Source: Lactobacillus kitasatonis DSM 16761 = JCM 1039
GTDB taxonomy: Bacteria > Bacillota > Bacilli > Lactobacillales > Lactobacillaceae
Assembly (NCBI RefSeq): GCF_000615285.1
Contig: NZ_BALU01000001.1
Location: 124,001 to 188,000 of the forward strand
Direction: 5' to 3'
Length of the DNA stretch: 64,000 nt
The translations under genes were made by a program, and so were the position numbers. The notes under the pieces are model-generated. The model worked only from the letters and a program-made list of their open reading frames with translations. It ran no database searches and had not been told where the DNA came from. This document shows positions 35,948 through 46,256 of this stretch, one piece after another; the stretch's first letter is position 1, and each line of letters starts with the position of its first letter.

Positions 35948-36607
35948 TTAAATAAATCCCATCGCGTTATAACACATGTGTACTAGTATCGAGTAACGCA
36001 AGTCCTTCGTCGTTGTGTACACCCAGGCCAAGATGATACCTAACACCCAATAAACCAAGATGTACTTGCTCAACATCGGATCATGCATATAGCCGAATAG
36101 AAATCCACTTGTGATAATTCCCAACCATTTATTTAATGTCGTTGGCTTAGTAAAGAAGATGTTAAAGAACATCCCTCTAAAAATCGTTTCCTCACAAGAT
36201 GGTGCAATAAAAACTACCAAAATTCTAAATAGCCCTTCATTACCTTGTTCTATCTTATTCAAGCTTTGTTGGTTTTCAGATACACCGCCACCAACTAGGT
36301 TAAGCATCACAACAGATCCAACCACGATCAAGATAAAGCCAATTACCGCAATTCCTAATCTACGTGCATCCCAGTGCGGACTCTCATTAAAGCCCCAAAG
36401 ATTCTCCTCTTTTAACTGTCGGCGATATAAATAAAAGATGACGAATAAAATCACCACAGTCATCAAAGATGTAGCAAATACTCGTAAATTGCCCTTGCCC
36501 AAATTTATTCTTTTTGGTGCAAAATAAGCTATTTCAAGCAACATATATAGGGCAAAAGCTAAAATTGCCCCTGCAATATTTCCCAGGTAATGTCCTATTT
36601 TTTTCAT
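35948..36607 (-). CDS. CPBP-family intramembrane metalloprotease
   Basis: 219-residue membrane protein with about seven helices. The CPBP/Abi signature is present: SCEETIFRGMFFNIFF (Glu-Glu and Arg), FGYMHDP (His) and a late VYTTTKDLRYSILVHMCYNAMG (His, Asn). In lactobacilli this family often provides bacteriocin self-immunity, but no bacteriocin gene lies next to it. Intact. Confidence 0.88.
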   Translation of the reverse strand: MKKIGHYLGNIAGAILAFALYMLLEIAYFAPKRINLGKGNLRVFATSLMTVVILFVIFYLYRRQLKEENLWGFNESPHWDARRLGIAVIGFILIVVGSVVMLNLVGGGVSENQQSLNKIEQGNEGLFRILVVFIAPSCEETIFRGMFFNIFFTKPTTLNKWLGIITSGFLFGYMHDPMLSKYILVYWVLGIILAWVYTTTKDLRYSILVHMCYNAMGFI

Positions 36608-36696
36608 TTTTCTCGTTCACACCTTGATTCTTTCCTCTTTTAATCGATGTTTTCATTATAATATTAATAAGCTAAAAAGCATAAGGAGGAGTATCT

Positions 36697-37800
36697 GTGC
36701 TAAACGAAATTGTTGCTTTTCTAGGAAGACGTGGTGAATTTTTCTACATCTCAGTTTTTATGCTGGTGATCTTCTTTGTCTTCCTAATTTCTTGGCTAAT
36801 TGAGCCGCGTCGTTTAATTAATGGCGTCTTTTTCACCATCTTCTTAGTTTCATTATTATCTTGGACAACAGTCATGATCCATAAAAGTACCAGTCACGGA
36901 CTGCAGCGAGCCTACGATCTTCTTTTCCTAGTCGCACTTTTTGGCATCACCGCTCTTTTAATCTTTGCCTGGATCTTTTTGTTCTGGAACGCCTACTTCG
37001 TCTGGAAATATGAAAGCCACACTTTGCCTAACTTATTAACTTTAATTATTGGCTTCATCGCTCTTATTTTCAGTATTTTAGTTCTAGTCGGTCCCGGAAG
37101 ATATTTACCACACTGGTTAAGTGCACTGCTTGCATCAATTCCAGCAATTGCCCTCTACCTTGGCTTAGTTTTATATAACTTCTTGATAAACTTACTACTA
37201 TATCAAATCTACCCTCGCCACTATAAGCAAGATTATTTAATCGTTCTTGGTGCAGGTTTACTCAATGGTGATCAGGTTTCCAAATTATTAGCTGCTAGAA
37301 TCAACCGTGCGATTCAATTTTCTAACCGCCAATATCAAAAAGGCAGAAAGCGTCCCATCATTATTATGTCTGGCGGCCAAGGGCCTGATGAAAAAATACC
37401 CGAAGCTGTAGCCATGGCCAGATTTGCACAACATCGCGGTATTTCGCCTAGTGAAATTTTAATTGAGGATCAATCTAAGAATACTTATCAAAATATGCTT
37501 TTTTCAAAGCGAGTTGCCACTAAAGATTTTGGTAGCGATAAATTCAAAGCTGCCTTCTTCAGCAACAATTACCACATTTTCAGAGCTGCTCTTTTGGCCA
37601 AAGAAGTGGGTCTAAAAGCTAATGGCGTTGGTGCTTTTACCCGTTTTTACTACTTGCCTAACGCAATTATTCGTGAATTTGCCGGTGTATTTGTCATGCA
37701 TAAACGCCGCTATTTCGTTATCATGGGAGTAATAATTTTATTCTTTATTCTGCAAGCTATTTTGGCTGCAGCAGGCATCGTTAAATTTAACGTTGTCTAA
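36697..37800 (+). CDS. YdcF-family (DUF218) membrane protein
   Basis: 367 residues: six N-terminal membrane helices (to about 175), then a DUF218 domain (YLIVLGAGLLNGDQVSKLLAAR, IIMSGGQGPDEKIPEA, DQSKNTYQNMLFSK), then a final helix. Family role is unclear, linked to envelope precursor metabolism. GTG start with AAGGAGGAGTATCT; this strong site is perfectly complementary over ten bases to the small RNA candidate 1. Confidence 0.85.
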   Translation: MLNEIVAFLGRRGEFFYISVFMLVIFFVFLISWLIEPRRLINGVFFTIFLVSLLSWTTVMIHKSTSHGLQRAYDLLFLVALFGITALLIFAWIFLFWNAYFVWKYESHTLPNLLTLIIGFIALIFSILVLVGPGRYLPHWLSALLASIPAIALYLGLVLYNFLINLLLYQIYPRHYKQDYLIVLGAGLLNGDQVSKLLAARINRAIQFSNRQYQKGRKRPIIIMSGGQGPDEKIPEAVAMARFAQHRGISPSEILIEDQSKNTYQNMLFSKRVATKDFGSDKFKAAFFSNNYHIFRAALLAKEVGLKANGVGAFTRFYYLPNAIIREFAGVFVMHKRRYFVIMGVIILFFILQAILAAAGIVKFNVV

Positions 37801-37823
37801 TCTCATTAGAAAGAAGACGAGAA

Positions 37824-40160
37824 ATGCTACAACTAAAACACATTTTTAAGTCATACCATGTGGGCGACACCGTTACACACGCTCTAGATGACGTTACTAT
37901 TTCTTTCCGTGACCAAGAATTCGTGGCTATTTTAGGGCCAAGTGGTTCTGGTAAAACGACAATGCTGAACGTTATTGGTGGTTTAGATCGCTATGATAAA
38001 GGTGATTTGATCATCAACGGTAAAGCAACCAAGAACTTTAAAGAAACTGACTGGGACGCTTACCGTAACAACACCGTTGGTTTTATTTTTCAAAACTATA
38101 ATTTAATCCCGCACTTGTCCATTATGGATAATGTGGAATTAGGATGAACCTTTCAGGCGTGCCTAAAAAGGAGCGCCATGAAAAGGCCGTCGCTGCTTTA
38201 ACCGAGGTTGGTTTAAAAGATCACATTAATAAGCGTCCCAACCAATTATCCGGTGGTCAAATGCAGCGTGTAGCGATCGCTCGTGCCATTGCTAACGATC
38301 CTGATATTTTGCTTTGTGACGAACCGACAGGAGCCCTTGATACAGAGACGTCTGTGCAAATCATGAAGCTAATCAAAAAGCTATCTAAGGATCGTTTAGT
38401 CATTATGGTTACGCACAACCCAGAGCTGGCTAAAGAATATGCAACTAGAATTGTTAACTTCCAAGACGGTAAAATCTTAGACGATTCTGAACCTTTTAAA
38501 CCTGAAGCTGAAGAAGACACCTTCAATCTAAAACGGACTAAGATGTCCTACTGGAACGCGATTAAGCTTAGTTTTACCAATATCATGACCAAAAAAGGTC
38601 GGACGATTTTAACCGCTTTTGCTTCCAGTATCGGTATCATTTCCATCGCGGTTGTTTTGGCCATCTCCAATGGTTTCCAAAAGCAGATCAACACCACGAT
38701 GAGCAAAGCTTTAGCTAAATACCTATCTCGATTAGTCAAACGGCCACCGATATGACATCAATGAACGAGCGCAACGAGTCAGATAAGAACGTTAAAAATC
38801 GTGGTTATGTAACGGCTAAAAAAGATCAAAGCGAGCAAGCTCAACATACCAACAAGATTAGTCAAAAGTATGTTACTACGTTAAAAAGATCAACCCGAAC
38901 TACGCTAATAATATTTCTTACCAACGTGGCGTTAATTTAAACCTTTTATCTAAAGTAAAAGGCAAAACTGAGTGGGTACAATTTTCAAATTCTGATCCTA
39001 GCCAAGGCTCATCAGTCATGCAAGCACGTGCTCAAGCTATGAGTTCAATGGGTATCGGCTCTTCAGTTTTCCCAACAACTTTGAATAAAAACAAGGGTGC
39101 ATTCTTAAAGCAAAACTACCAAATTTTATCTGGTACTTGGCCAAGCAAGGCAACGGATCTAGTTTTGGTAACTGACAACAAGAACACTGTTAACATCAAC
39201 TCCTTGAAGAACTTAGGCTTTGATGTTTCTGAAAATGATCAAATTAAATTCGATAAGCTTGTCGGTAAAACTTTCAAGGTAGTTTCTAACAACGACTACT
39301 ACCAAGAACTACCTAACGGAATGTTTATCCCTAAAAAAGTTAATAGTTCAATGTACAACGATGCCAAGACTAAGTTGAAATTAGTTGGTGTAATCAGACC
39401 TAAGAACGAAGATTCAATGGCTCTGCTTTCAACTGGTATTGCATACAGCGACAAGCTCTCTCAAAAAGTTATCAACGACAACAAGAATTCTGATGTTGTT
39501 AAAGCACAAAAGAAGAGTAGCCGTAGCATTTTAACCAACCAAAAACTTAACGCCAACGAAAAGAAGATGACAATGCAAACTTTGGGTGGCTCCAGCATCC
39601 CTACTGGCATCATGATCTACCCTAACAACTTCGATGACAAAGACAAAGTGCTCGACTACTTAGACAAGTGGAACAAGGGTAAGAAGAAAGCTGACAAGAT
39701 TGTTTATACCGATATGTCTAGCGCCGTTACAACGATGACTGGTGGCTTGCTGAATAGTATCACCACTATCTTGGTTGCCTTTGCTGCTATCTCATTGATT
39801 ACCTCAATGATCATGATCGGTATTTTGACTTACACTTCAGTTCTTGAGAGAACTAAAGAAATCGGTGTATTAAAGGCATTAGGTGCTCGTAAGAAAGACA
39901 TCACTCGCGTATTTGACGCAGAGACTTTTATTTTAGGCGTCTTCTCTGGTGTACTTGGTATCTTTATTGCCTACCTGCTCACCTTCCCAATCAACACTGT
40001 GATTTACAACCTTACAGATTTATCAAATGTGGCACAGCTTGATCCAAAAGCAGCGATTATTTTGATCATCGTTTCAACAGTACTTACTTTGCTTGGTGGT
40101 CATATTCCTGCAAGAATGGCAGCCAAGAAGGATGCCGCAATTGCACTTAGAAGTGAATAG
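37824..40160 (+). pseudogene. MacB-like ABC transporter (ATPase fused to FtsX permease), three frameshifts
   Basis: The ATPase (Walker A GPSGSGKTT, signature LSGGQMQRVAIARAIA, Walker B LLCDEPTGALD) spans about 1-225; the permease has a helix near 265, an extracellular domain of about 300 residues and three C-terminal helices (TSVLERTKEIGVLKALGA). Breaks lie near 38143 (after VELG), 38721 (after ALAKY) and 38872 (after SQKYV). Each is repaired by adding one base, giving 779 residues, a normal length. Either three sequencing deletions or real decay. Operon with the YdcF gene, 23 bp upstream. Confidence 0.88.
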
Positions 40161-40204
40161 ATTGGATGTACCCTCTATGGATTTAACATAACAGGTAAAA
40201 CATC

Positions 40205-40399
40205 ATGAAATCAATCTGGAAAACAATGTTTTGGAAAATACTTGAGACAATTGTGTTAGTAATATTTCTCTATTACCAATACCCTGATTTTCATGCATTA
40301 ATTGTTAATATCATAATCCTTTTGGTTATGATCCCTGTTTTATATTTCTGGGAGAAAATAAAATTAACCAAAAAGAACTCCAATAACAAAAAGAATTAG
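40205..40399 (+). CDS. small membrane protein
   Basis: 64 residues: a basic start (MKSIWKTMFWKILE), two hydrophobic segments (TIVLVIFLYYQY, LIVNIIILLVMIPVLYF) and a lysine/asparagine-rich tail. No known family. It follows the MacB-like gene by 45 bp with a weak AGG ribosome site and is followed by a terminator. Confidence 0.55.
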   Translation: MKSIWKTMFWKILETIVLVIFLYYQYPDFHALIVNIIILLVMIPVLYFWEKIKLTKKNSNNKKN

Positions 40400-40404
40400 A
40401 AATT

Positions 40405-40453
40405 AAAAAGCTGATATATCGACGTTTTAGAAACGAAGATAATCAGCTTTTTT
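40405..40453. terminator. terminator shared by convergent genes
   Basis: AAAAGCTGAT and ATCAGCTTTTTT form a stem with a large loop. Confidence 0.75.
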
Positions 40454-41056
40454 AGCGTCTTTTCATTACTATTTTAAGCGGCGTTACAATCAATGGCGTA
40501 ACGATTGCTGTGAATGCCGCTTCAAACAATCCGTTTAATCCCAGAGCTGAGATTAAAATCAAGATCAGTGGTGAGCTAGAATTATAGTTACCTAAATGTT
40601 GTACCAAACTAGCAGGATCATGCATAAAGAATAAGCTAGTTAATACGATAACCATAACCGTGTTGGTCAGAGAGGTTGCAGCACCACTCACGATATAACC
40701 TACCTTGTCATATTTATTTTGATCAAATATCTGCCAATAATTCCCGGGAAATACCCAGCTAAAATACTTGGTACAAGTGAAATCACCGGATTTTGGAATA
40801 GCATCAAACTAACCATGTCTCCCGGTTGGGTGTAAGCAACAATCAATCGAGTAATTCCCCAAAAAAGGCCAAAGATAAAGCCGGCTTTTGGCCCCATTAA
40901 TGTGCCATAAACTGCAATTGTTAGTGGAATAGTAGTGATGGCAGGAAGCGCCGGAACAATTCTAATGTAGCCGATATTAGGCACGAAAGTTTGAATAATC
41001 AATAGCGCTGCAAAGACGGCAGTAATTGCCATTCTCTTCGTTTCTTCTCGTCTCAT
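40452..41056 (-). pseudogene. ECF transporter S component, frameshifted
   Basis: Vitamin-binding membrane subunit of an energy-coupling factor transporter, with six helices expected. The first 107 residues read RREETKRMAITAVFAALLI to GIIGRYL, then the frame stops; the next frame continues DQNKYDKVGYIVSGAATSL to TPLKIVMKRR. One missing T in the T3 run near 40712 explains it; the restored protein is 201 residues. It is most like pantothenate/riboflavin-type S components, but the vitamin is not certain. Divergent from the BMP pseudogene. Confidence 0.82.
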
Positions 41057-41168
41057 TCATATTCTCCAATTCATTAAAAATACGTTTTTAATTAAATCAT
41101 GAATGGAAAAATTTTTCACTAAAAAGACTTTCTTGTACAATTAACGTATTGAACGAAAAGGACAAATT

Positions 41169-42208
41169 ATGAAAATTCAAAAAATATTTTTATAGCATTT
41201 CTAGCTTCATTAACGTTAACTGCATGCTCTACTTCAAATAGTGCGGTCGATAATGCCTCTAAATCTGCCGCATTGATTACGGATGGCAATATTAACGATC
41301 ATTCTTTTAATCAATCTGCTTGGGAAGGACTAGAAGCTTACGGCACAGAATATAAATTAAATAAGGGTGCGGATGGCTATCAATATTTTCAAGTTAAAAA
41401 TAAAGATAACTTGAAAACTGGTATTAGTAAAGCGATCAAGCAAAAATATCAAACTATTTTTGGTCTTGGCAGCGAAGCAAAAAATTCCATTACTTCTGCC
41501 GCAAAAAAACATCCTAACAGGAACTTTGTAATCATGGATGACACTATCAAAGGTTATCCTAATATTGCTTCTGTAAGATTCAAAAAAGACGAAGGTGCAT
41601 ACTTAGCTGGCGTTGCGGCCGCAAGTCAAACTAAAACTGGAAAAGTTGGTTTTATTGGTGGCGAAAATAGTAGTGTGATTCGTTCATTTAAGCGTGGATT
41701 TACTAAGGGCGTAAACGATCAAGCTAAAAAGATGCACAAGAAAGTCATTATCTATAGCCAAAATATTGGTACTTTTACTAATACGTTTAAGGCGAGAACT
41801 ATCGCGGCTACCATGTATGGTAAAAACGCAGATATTATTTTCCACGCAGCCGGTAAGGCCGGAAGCGGACTATTCCAAGAAGCCAGATTTATTAATCAAG
41901 CTCGCCCCGCTAAAGATCGCGTTTGGGTAATTGGTGTTGATGCCGATCAATCTAACTTGGGCAAATATGATGCTAAAGGCGGCCAAGAAGCCAACTTTGT
42001 TTTAACGTCTGTCATTACCGGAATTAATGTGGCTACCAAGGATATTGCCAGTCGCAGCTATCAAGATAAATTTCCTGGTGGAAAAACGATTACCTATGAT
42101 TTAAAAAATAATGCAGTTTCTATCCTACCTGGTCAAATAGATCCTGCCACTTGGAAATATGTTCAAATAGCTAGAAACAAAATATTAGCTGGAAAAATCA
42201 AAATATAG
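41169..42208 (+). pseudogene. BMP-family nucleoside-binding lipoprotein, frameshifted in the signal peptide
   Basis: The ATG at 41169 reads MKIQKIFL then stops; with one T added to the T5 run near 41193 it reads IAFLASLTLTACSTS, a lipoprotein signal with cysteine at about residue 20. The mature domain (ALITDGNINDHSFNQSAWEG, IGVDADQSNLGKYDAKGG) is complete and paralogous to the BMP protein that follows. Restored length is 346 residues. The lesion would remove export and anchoring if real. Confidence 0.85.
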
Positions 42209-42212
42209 AATT

Positions 42213-42249
42213 AAGCCTATCTGGATTTATATATTCAGATAGGTTTTTA
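42213..42249 (+). terminator. terminator after the first BMP gene
   Basis: AGCCTATCTG/CAGATAGGTTTTTATTTT. Confidence 0.88.
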
Positions 42250-42306
42250 TTTTGAAAACGTACACAGTTCTTAACGTTCGCTTTTTATTTTAATGAATTA
42301 CTAGCA

Positions 42307-42400
42307 TAATACGAATATTTAATTTTAAACGGACTATTTTTTGGTATTACATTGACGTAATACGTATTATTCTGTATTATTTTATTAAATCATTCGTATA
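42307..42400 (+). promoter_or_regulatory. promoter with palindromic operator upstream of the nucleoside transporter
   Basis: TTGACG (42353-42358), 16-bp spacer, TATTAT (42375-42380). The perfect palindrome TAATACGTATTA (42358-42369) fills the spacer, so a bound protein would block RNA polymerase. A related TAATACGAATATT is at 42307-42319 and ATTCGTATA at 42392-42400. The ACGAAT core recurs before the permease at 51631, suggesting a shared purine regulator such as PurR. Confidence 0.6.
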
Positions 42401-42422
42401 TATTTTGGAGGTACATTTTAAA

Positions 42423-43508
42423 ATGAACTCAAAGTTCAAAAAAGTCTTTTCATTCGGTATCGTTTTAGCTTCAGTTGGCTTACTCCTTACAGCTTGTTCG
42501 GGTAAGAAGAGCAACGAAACTGCAAATAAAGATACTAAACACGGCATTGCTTTAATCACTGACGAAAACGGTGTTGACGACCACTCATTCAACCAAGCTG
42601 CATGGGAAGGTTTCAAGGCCTACGGTAAGGAACACAACTTACAAAAGGGCCGCGGCGGCTACCAATATTTCCAATCAAGTAGTGCTGCTGACTATACACC
42701 TAACTTTGATCAAGCTGCAAAAGCAGGCTATCAAACAATCTTCGGTGTAGGTTTCCAATTAGCAGACGCAGTTAAAGAAGCTGCACAAAAGAATCCTAAG
42801 AAGAACTTCGTTATCGTAGATAGTGTCGTATCTGGTAAAAAGAACGTCGCTTCTGCTACTTTTGAAAGTAACCAATCATCATACTTAGGTGGTTTAGCTG
42901 CAGCATACACTACTAAGACTAACAAAGTTGGTTTCATCGGTGGTGCTAAGTCAGCCGTAATCGACTTATTCGAAGCAGGCTTTAAGCAAGGTGTCGCAGA
43001 TGGTGCCAAAGCTCTTCACAAGAAGATCTCTGTTCAAACTCAATACATTGGTAACTTCACTTCAACTGATAAAGCAAAATCAATTGCTCAATCAATGTAC
43101 GCAAACAAAGCAGACATCATCTACCAAGCAGCTGGTAACGCTGGTAACGGTGTGTTCCAAGAAGCTAAAGACTACGACCAAGCTCGTCCAGCTTCAAAGA
43201 AGGCTTGGGTAATCGGTGTTGACGTTGACCAAAGCAACTTGGGTAACTACACTTCAAAAGATGGCAAGAAAGAAAACCTTACTTTAACTTCTGTATTGAA
43301 AGGTTTGAACATCGCTACTAAGAGCATTGCTAACGATGCTTACAAGGGCAAGTTCCCTGGCGGCAAGCACTTAGTTTACAGCTTAAAAGGCAATGGTGTT
43401 TCTATCACCAAAGGTAATTTAGACGCTAAGACTTGGGCAGCAGTTCAAAAAGCACGTACGCAAATTATTGACGGCAAAATCAAGGTTGCTACCGCTCCTT
43501 CTAAGTAA
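42423..43508 (+). CDS. BMP-family nucleoside-binding lipoprotein
   Basis: 361-residue lipoprotein, signal ending LLLTAC (C25). The mature part is a basic-membrane-protein/PnrA domain (GIALITDENGVDDHSFNQAAW, GKFPGGKHLVYSLKG), which binds nucleosides outside the cell and passes them to the ABC transporter encoded next. Codon use is highly biased, unlike its broken paralogue, consistent with high expression. The ATG at 42423 is preferred; an upstream TTG lies within the GGAGG site. A terminator after the gene would keep it more abundant than the transporter. Confidence 0.93.
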   Translation: MNSKFKKVFSFGIVLASVGLLLTACSGKKSNETANKDTKHGIALITDENGVDDHSFNQAAWEGFKAYGKEHNLQKGRGGYQYFQSSSAADYTPNFDQAAKAGYQTIFGVGFQLADAVKEAAQKNPKKNFVIVDSVVSGKKNVASATFESNQSSYLGGLAAAYTTKTNKVGFIGGAKSAVIDLFEAGFKQGVADGAKALHKKISVQTQYIGNFTSTDKAKSIAQSMYANKADIIYQAAGNAGNGVFQEAKDYDQARPASKKAWVIGVDVDQSNLGNYTSKDGKKENLTLTSVLKGLNIATKSIANDAYKGKFPGGKHLVYSLKGNGVSITKGNLDAKTWAAVQKARTQIIDGKIKVATAPSK

Positions 43509-43525
43509 AAACTTAGTATCCATTG

Positions 43526-43556
43526 AACTCTTCACTTTTTAGTGAAGAGTTTTTAT
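43526..43556 (+). terminator. intra-operon hairpin between the BMP gene and the ATPase
   Basis: ACTCTTCACT/AGTGAAGAGTTTTT. It probably attenuates expression of the ABC genes relative to the lipoprotein. Confidence 0.85.
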
Positions 43557-43573
43557 TCATAGAAAGATAAAAT

Positions 43574-45112
43574 ATGACGACAGAAAAAACAAATGCAATT
43601 GAAATGAGACATATCGTTAAAAAATTCGGTGATTTTAAAGCCAATGACGATATCAACCTCACACTTCATCAAGGTGAAATTTTAGCCTTACTTGGTGAAA
43701 ACGGTGCTGGTAAATCTACTTTGATGCGCATTTTATCAGGACTGCTTGAACCTACTTCTGGTGAAATTTTTGTAAAAGGTAAAAAAGTAGAAATTAATAG
43801 CCCAACTAAAGCAAAAGAACTCGGTATTGGTATGGTTCACCAGCACTTCATGCTGATGGAATCATTCACAGTATTAGAAAACATTATTTTAGGTCATGAA
43901 CCTACTAATGGCGTTGCCCTTGATATAAAAAAGGCACGCGAACAAATCTTAAAACTCTCCGAAAAATACGGCCTCGCAATTGATCCTGATGCTCAAATTT
44001 CAAATATTACTGTTGCTCAACAACAACGAGTAGAAATCCTTAAAGTGCTCTACCGTGGTGCTGACATCCTTATCTTCGACGAACCTACTGCGGTTTTAAC
44101 TCCACAAGAAATCACTGAGTTTATTCAAATTATCAAAAACTTAGCTAAAGAAGGAAAATCAATCATTCTGATCACGCACAAGCTTAGTGAAATCAAGGCA
44201 GTGGCAGATCAAGTAACTATTATTCGCCGCGGACGCGATGTTGGTACTTTTGAAGTAGCTAACGTTGACGATAATCGTTTGGCTGAATTAATGGTTGGCC
44301 ACCACGTTAACATGAAGCTTAACAAAAAGAGCGTGAAGCTAGGACGTGAAATCCTTAAAGTTGAAAATCTGAAGGTTAAAAATACTCGTGGCTCATTCGC
44401 CGTCAAAAAGCTTTCGCTTAACATTCATGGTGGTGAAATCTTAGGCTTAGCCGGAATCGACGGTAACGGTCAAGATGAGCTTGTCGAAGCAATCACAGGG
44501 TTGCGTCACGTTAACAGCGGAAAAGTTATTATCAATAATCAAAACATGACGAATAAAAAAGTTCGCCAAATAACTGAAGCTGGGGTTGCTCACATCCCTG
44601 CCGACCGTCAAAAATACGGCCTGATCTTAAATCTTCCATTAGCTGAAAATCTGGTTTTGCAAACTTACTACAAGCAACCATATTCAAAACACGGAATCAT
44701 CAACCATCAAGCAATCTATGAACATGCCGAAGAGTTAATTAAAAAATACGACATTCGAACTACCAGCGCTGAACTGCCAGCAAGTGATCTTTCAGGTGGT
44801 AACCAACAAAAAGCAATCATTGCTAGAGAATTAGATCGAAATAGTGATTTAATTATCGCTTTCCAACCAACACGTGGATTAGACGTCGGCGCTATCGAAT
44901 ATATTCATAAGCAGCTTTTAGCAGAACGAGATGCAGGAAAGGCCGTCTTGCTTGTGTCATATGAGCTTGATGAAATCATGCAATTGTCTGATCGAATCGC
45001 AGTATTGCACGACGGAAAAATTTCAGGAGAAGTTAAACCTGAAGACACAAACGATACAGAGCTCGGTCTCTTAATGACTGGAATCAAGAAAGAAGGAGCA
45101 GTGAATGATTAA
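43574..45112 (+). CDS. nucleoside ABC transporter ATPase (duplicated, NupA/YufO-like)
   Basis: 512 residues with two ATPase domains. Domain 1 has Walker A GENGAGKST and the atypical signature TVAQQQRVEIL with Walker B LIFDEPTAVL. Domain 2 has a degenerate Walker A (AGIDGNGQDEL) and a canonical LSGGNQQKAIIARE, as in RbsA-type and nucleoside ABC proteins. It energises the two permeases that follow; its end overlaps the first permease by eight bases. Confidence 0.93.
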   Translation: MTTEKTNAIEMRHIVKKFGDFKANDDINLTLHQGEILALLGENGAGKSTLMRILSGLLEPTSGEIFVKGKKVEINSPTKAKELGIGMVHQHFMLMESFTVLENIILGHEPTNGVALDIKKAREQILKLSEKYGLAIDPDAQISNITVAQQQRVEILKVLYRGADILIFDEPTAVLTPQEITEFIQIIKNLAKEGKSIILITHKLSEIKAVADQVTIIRRGRDVGTFEVANVDDNRLAELMVGHHVNMKLNKKSVKLGREILKVENLKVKNTRGSFAVKKLSLNIHGGEILGLAGIDGNGQDELVEAITGLRHVNSGKVIINNQNMTNKKVRQITEAGVAHIPADRQKYGLILNLPLAENLVLQTYYKQPYSKHGIINHQAIYEHAEELIKKYDIRTTSAELPASDLSGGNQQKAIIARELDRNSDLIIAFQPTRGLDVGAIEYIHKQLLAERDAGKAVLLVSYELDEIMQLSDRIAVLHDGKISGEVKPEDTNDTELGLLMTGIKKEGAVND

Positions 45113-46256
45113 AGTCACTCCTAAAGTTAAAAATATACTCGTACCAACGGTTTCAATTATTGCCGGATTTTTAGTTGGTGCGTTGATCATGCTCGCATGG
45201 AGCTACAACCCAATAGAAGCTTATAGTTCAATGTTTTCAAGTGCGCTTGGCAACATGAACGGAATTGGTGAAACAATCAGAGAAGCCACTCCCCTAATCT
45301 TTATTGCGGTTGGTTTTGCAATTGCTTCTAAAGCAGGCTTTTTCAACATTGGTTTACCAGGACAAGCACAAGCTGGTTGGCTGACATCAATTTGGATTGT
45401 TCTTGCCTTTCCTAAATTACCTGGTTATATTCTTTTACCATTTGCAATCATCAGCGGTGCAATTGCCGGAGCTATCGTTGCCGGAATTGCCGGATACTTG
45501 AGAGCGCAATTTGGCACCAACGAAGTTATTACAACTATCATGCTTAACTACATTGTGTTATACGTTTGCCAATACTTGATGCAACAAGTAATGCCTGCAA
45601 GCTTGCGCATTGGTACTGATACAACCAAGACTATTTCTCCAAATGGCAGTTTAAAAATCGGCTGGTTATCAACCATGTTTGGTGATTCCAGAATTAATGG
45701 TGGTATTTTCTTAGCACTTATCGGTTTAGTTTTGTACTGGTACTTCATGAAAAAGACCACCGCAGGATTTGAAATTAAAGCTGTTGGTCTTAACTCATTT
45801 GCTAGTCGCTACGCAGGTATGTCATCTAAGAAAAACATTATCATTTCAATGTTAATTTCGGGAGCATTCGCAGGACTTGGCGGTGTTGCACAAGGTTTGG
45901 GAACATACCAAAACTACTTCACTCAAACAAGTAGTGTAGATATCGGTTGGGACGGCCTTTCAGTTGCACTTTTAGGTGGTGGAACTGCTTGGGGCATTTT
46001 AATTGCTGCTATTTTATTCTCAGTTTTAAAAATTGGTGGTTTGGGGATGCAAACTATCGCCGGCATCCCTTACGAAATCGTTTCTATCGTAATTGCCGCT
46101 ATCATTTTCTTTATCGCAATCAACTACGTTATCGGTAAAATCTTTAAAACCAAGACAAATAAAAGTAAATACCACATCCCTACCCGTAAAGAAAAGGGAC
46201 CAAACAATGGTGTCGATGGTCCTGGTAAAAAAGTAATTGAAGGGAGCACCAACTAA
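45105..46256 (+). CDS. nucleoside ABC transporter permease 1 (NupB/YufP-like)
   Basis: 383-residue permease of the BPD_transp_2 family, about ten helices (ATPLIFIAVGFAIASKAGFFN, GTNEVITTIMLNYIVLYV). It carries a large central loop and a long hydrophilic tail. GTGAATG overlap at both ends with the neighbouring genes indicates a tight operon. Confidence 0.92.
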   Translation: MIKVTPKVKNILVPTVSIIAGFLVGALIMLAWSYNPIEAYSSMFSSALGNMNGIGETIREATPLIFIAVGFAIASKAGFFNIGLPGQAQAGWLTSIWIVLAFPKLPGYILLPFAIISGAIAGAIVAGIAGYLRAQFGTNEVITTIMLNYIVLYVCQYLMQQVMPASLRIGTDTTKTISPNGSLKIGWLSTMFGDSRINGGIFLALIGLVLYWYFMKKTTAGFEIKAVGLNSFASRYAGMSSKKNIIISMLISGAFAGLGGVAQGLGTYQNYFTQTSSVDIGWDGLSVALLGGGTAWGILIAAILFSVLKIGGLGMQTIAGIPYEIVSIVIAAIIFFIAINYVIGKIFKTKTNKSKYHIPTRKEKGPNNGVDGPGKKVIEGSTN

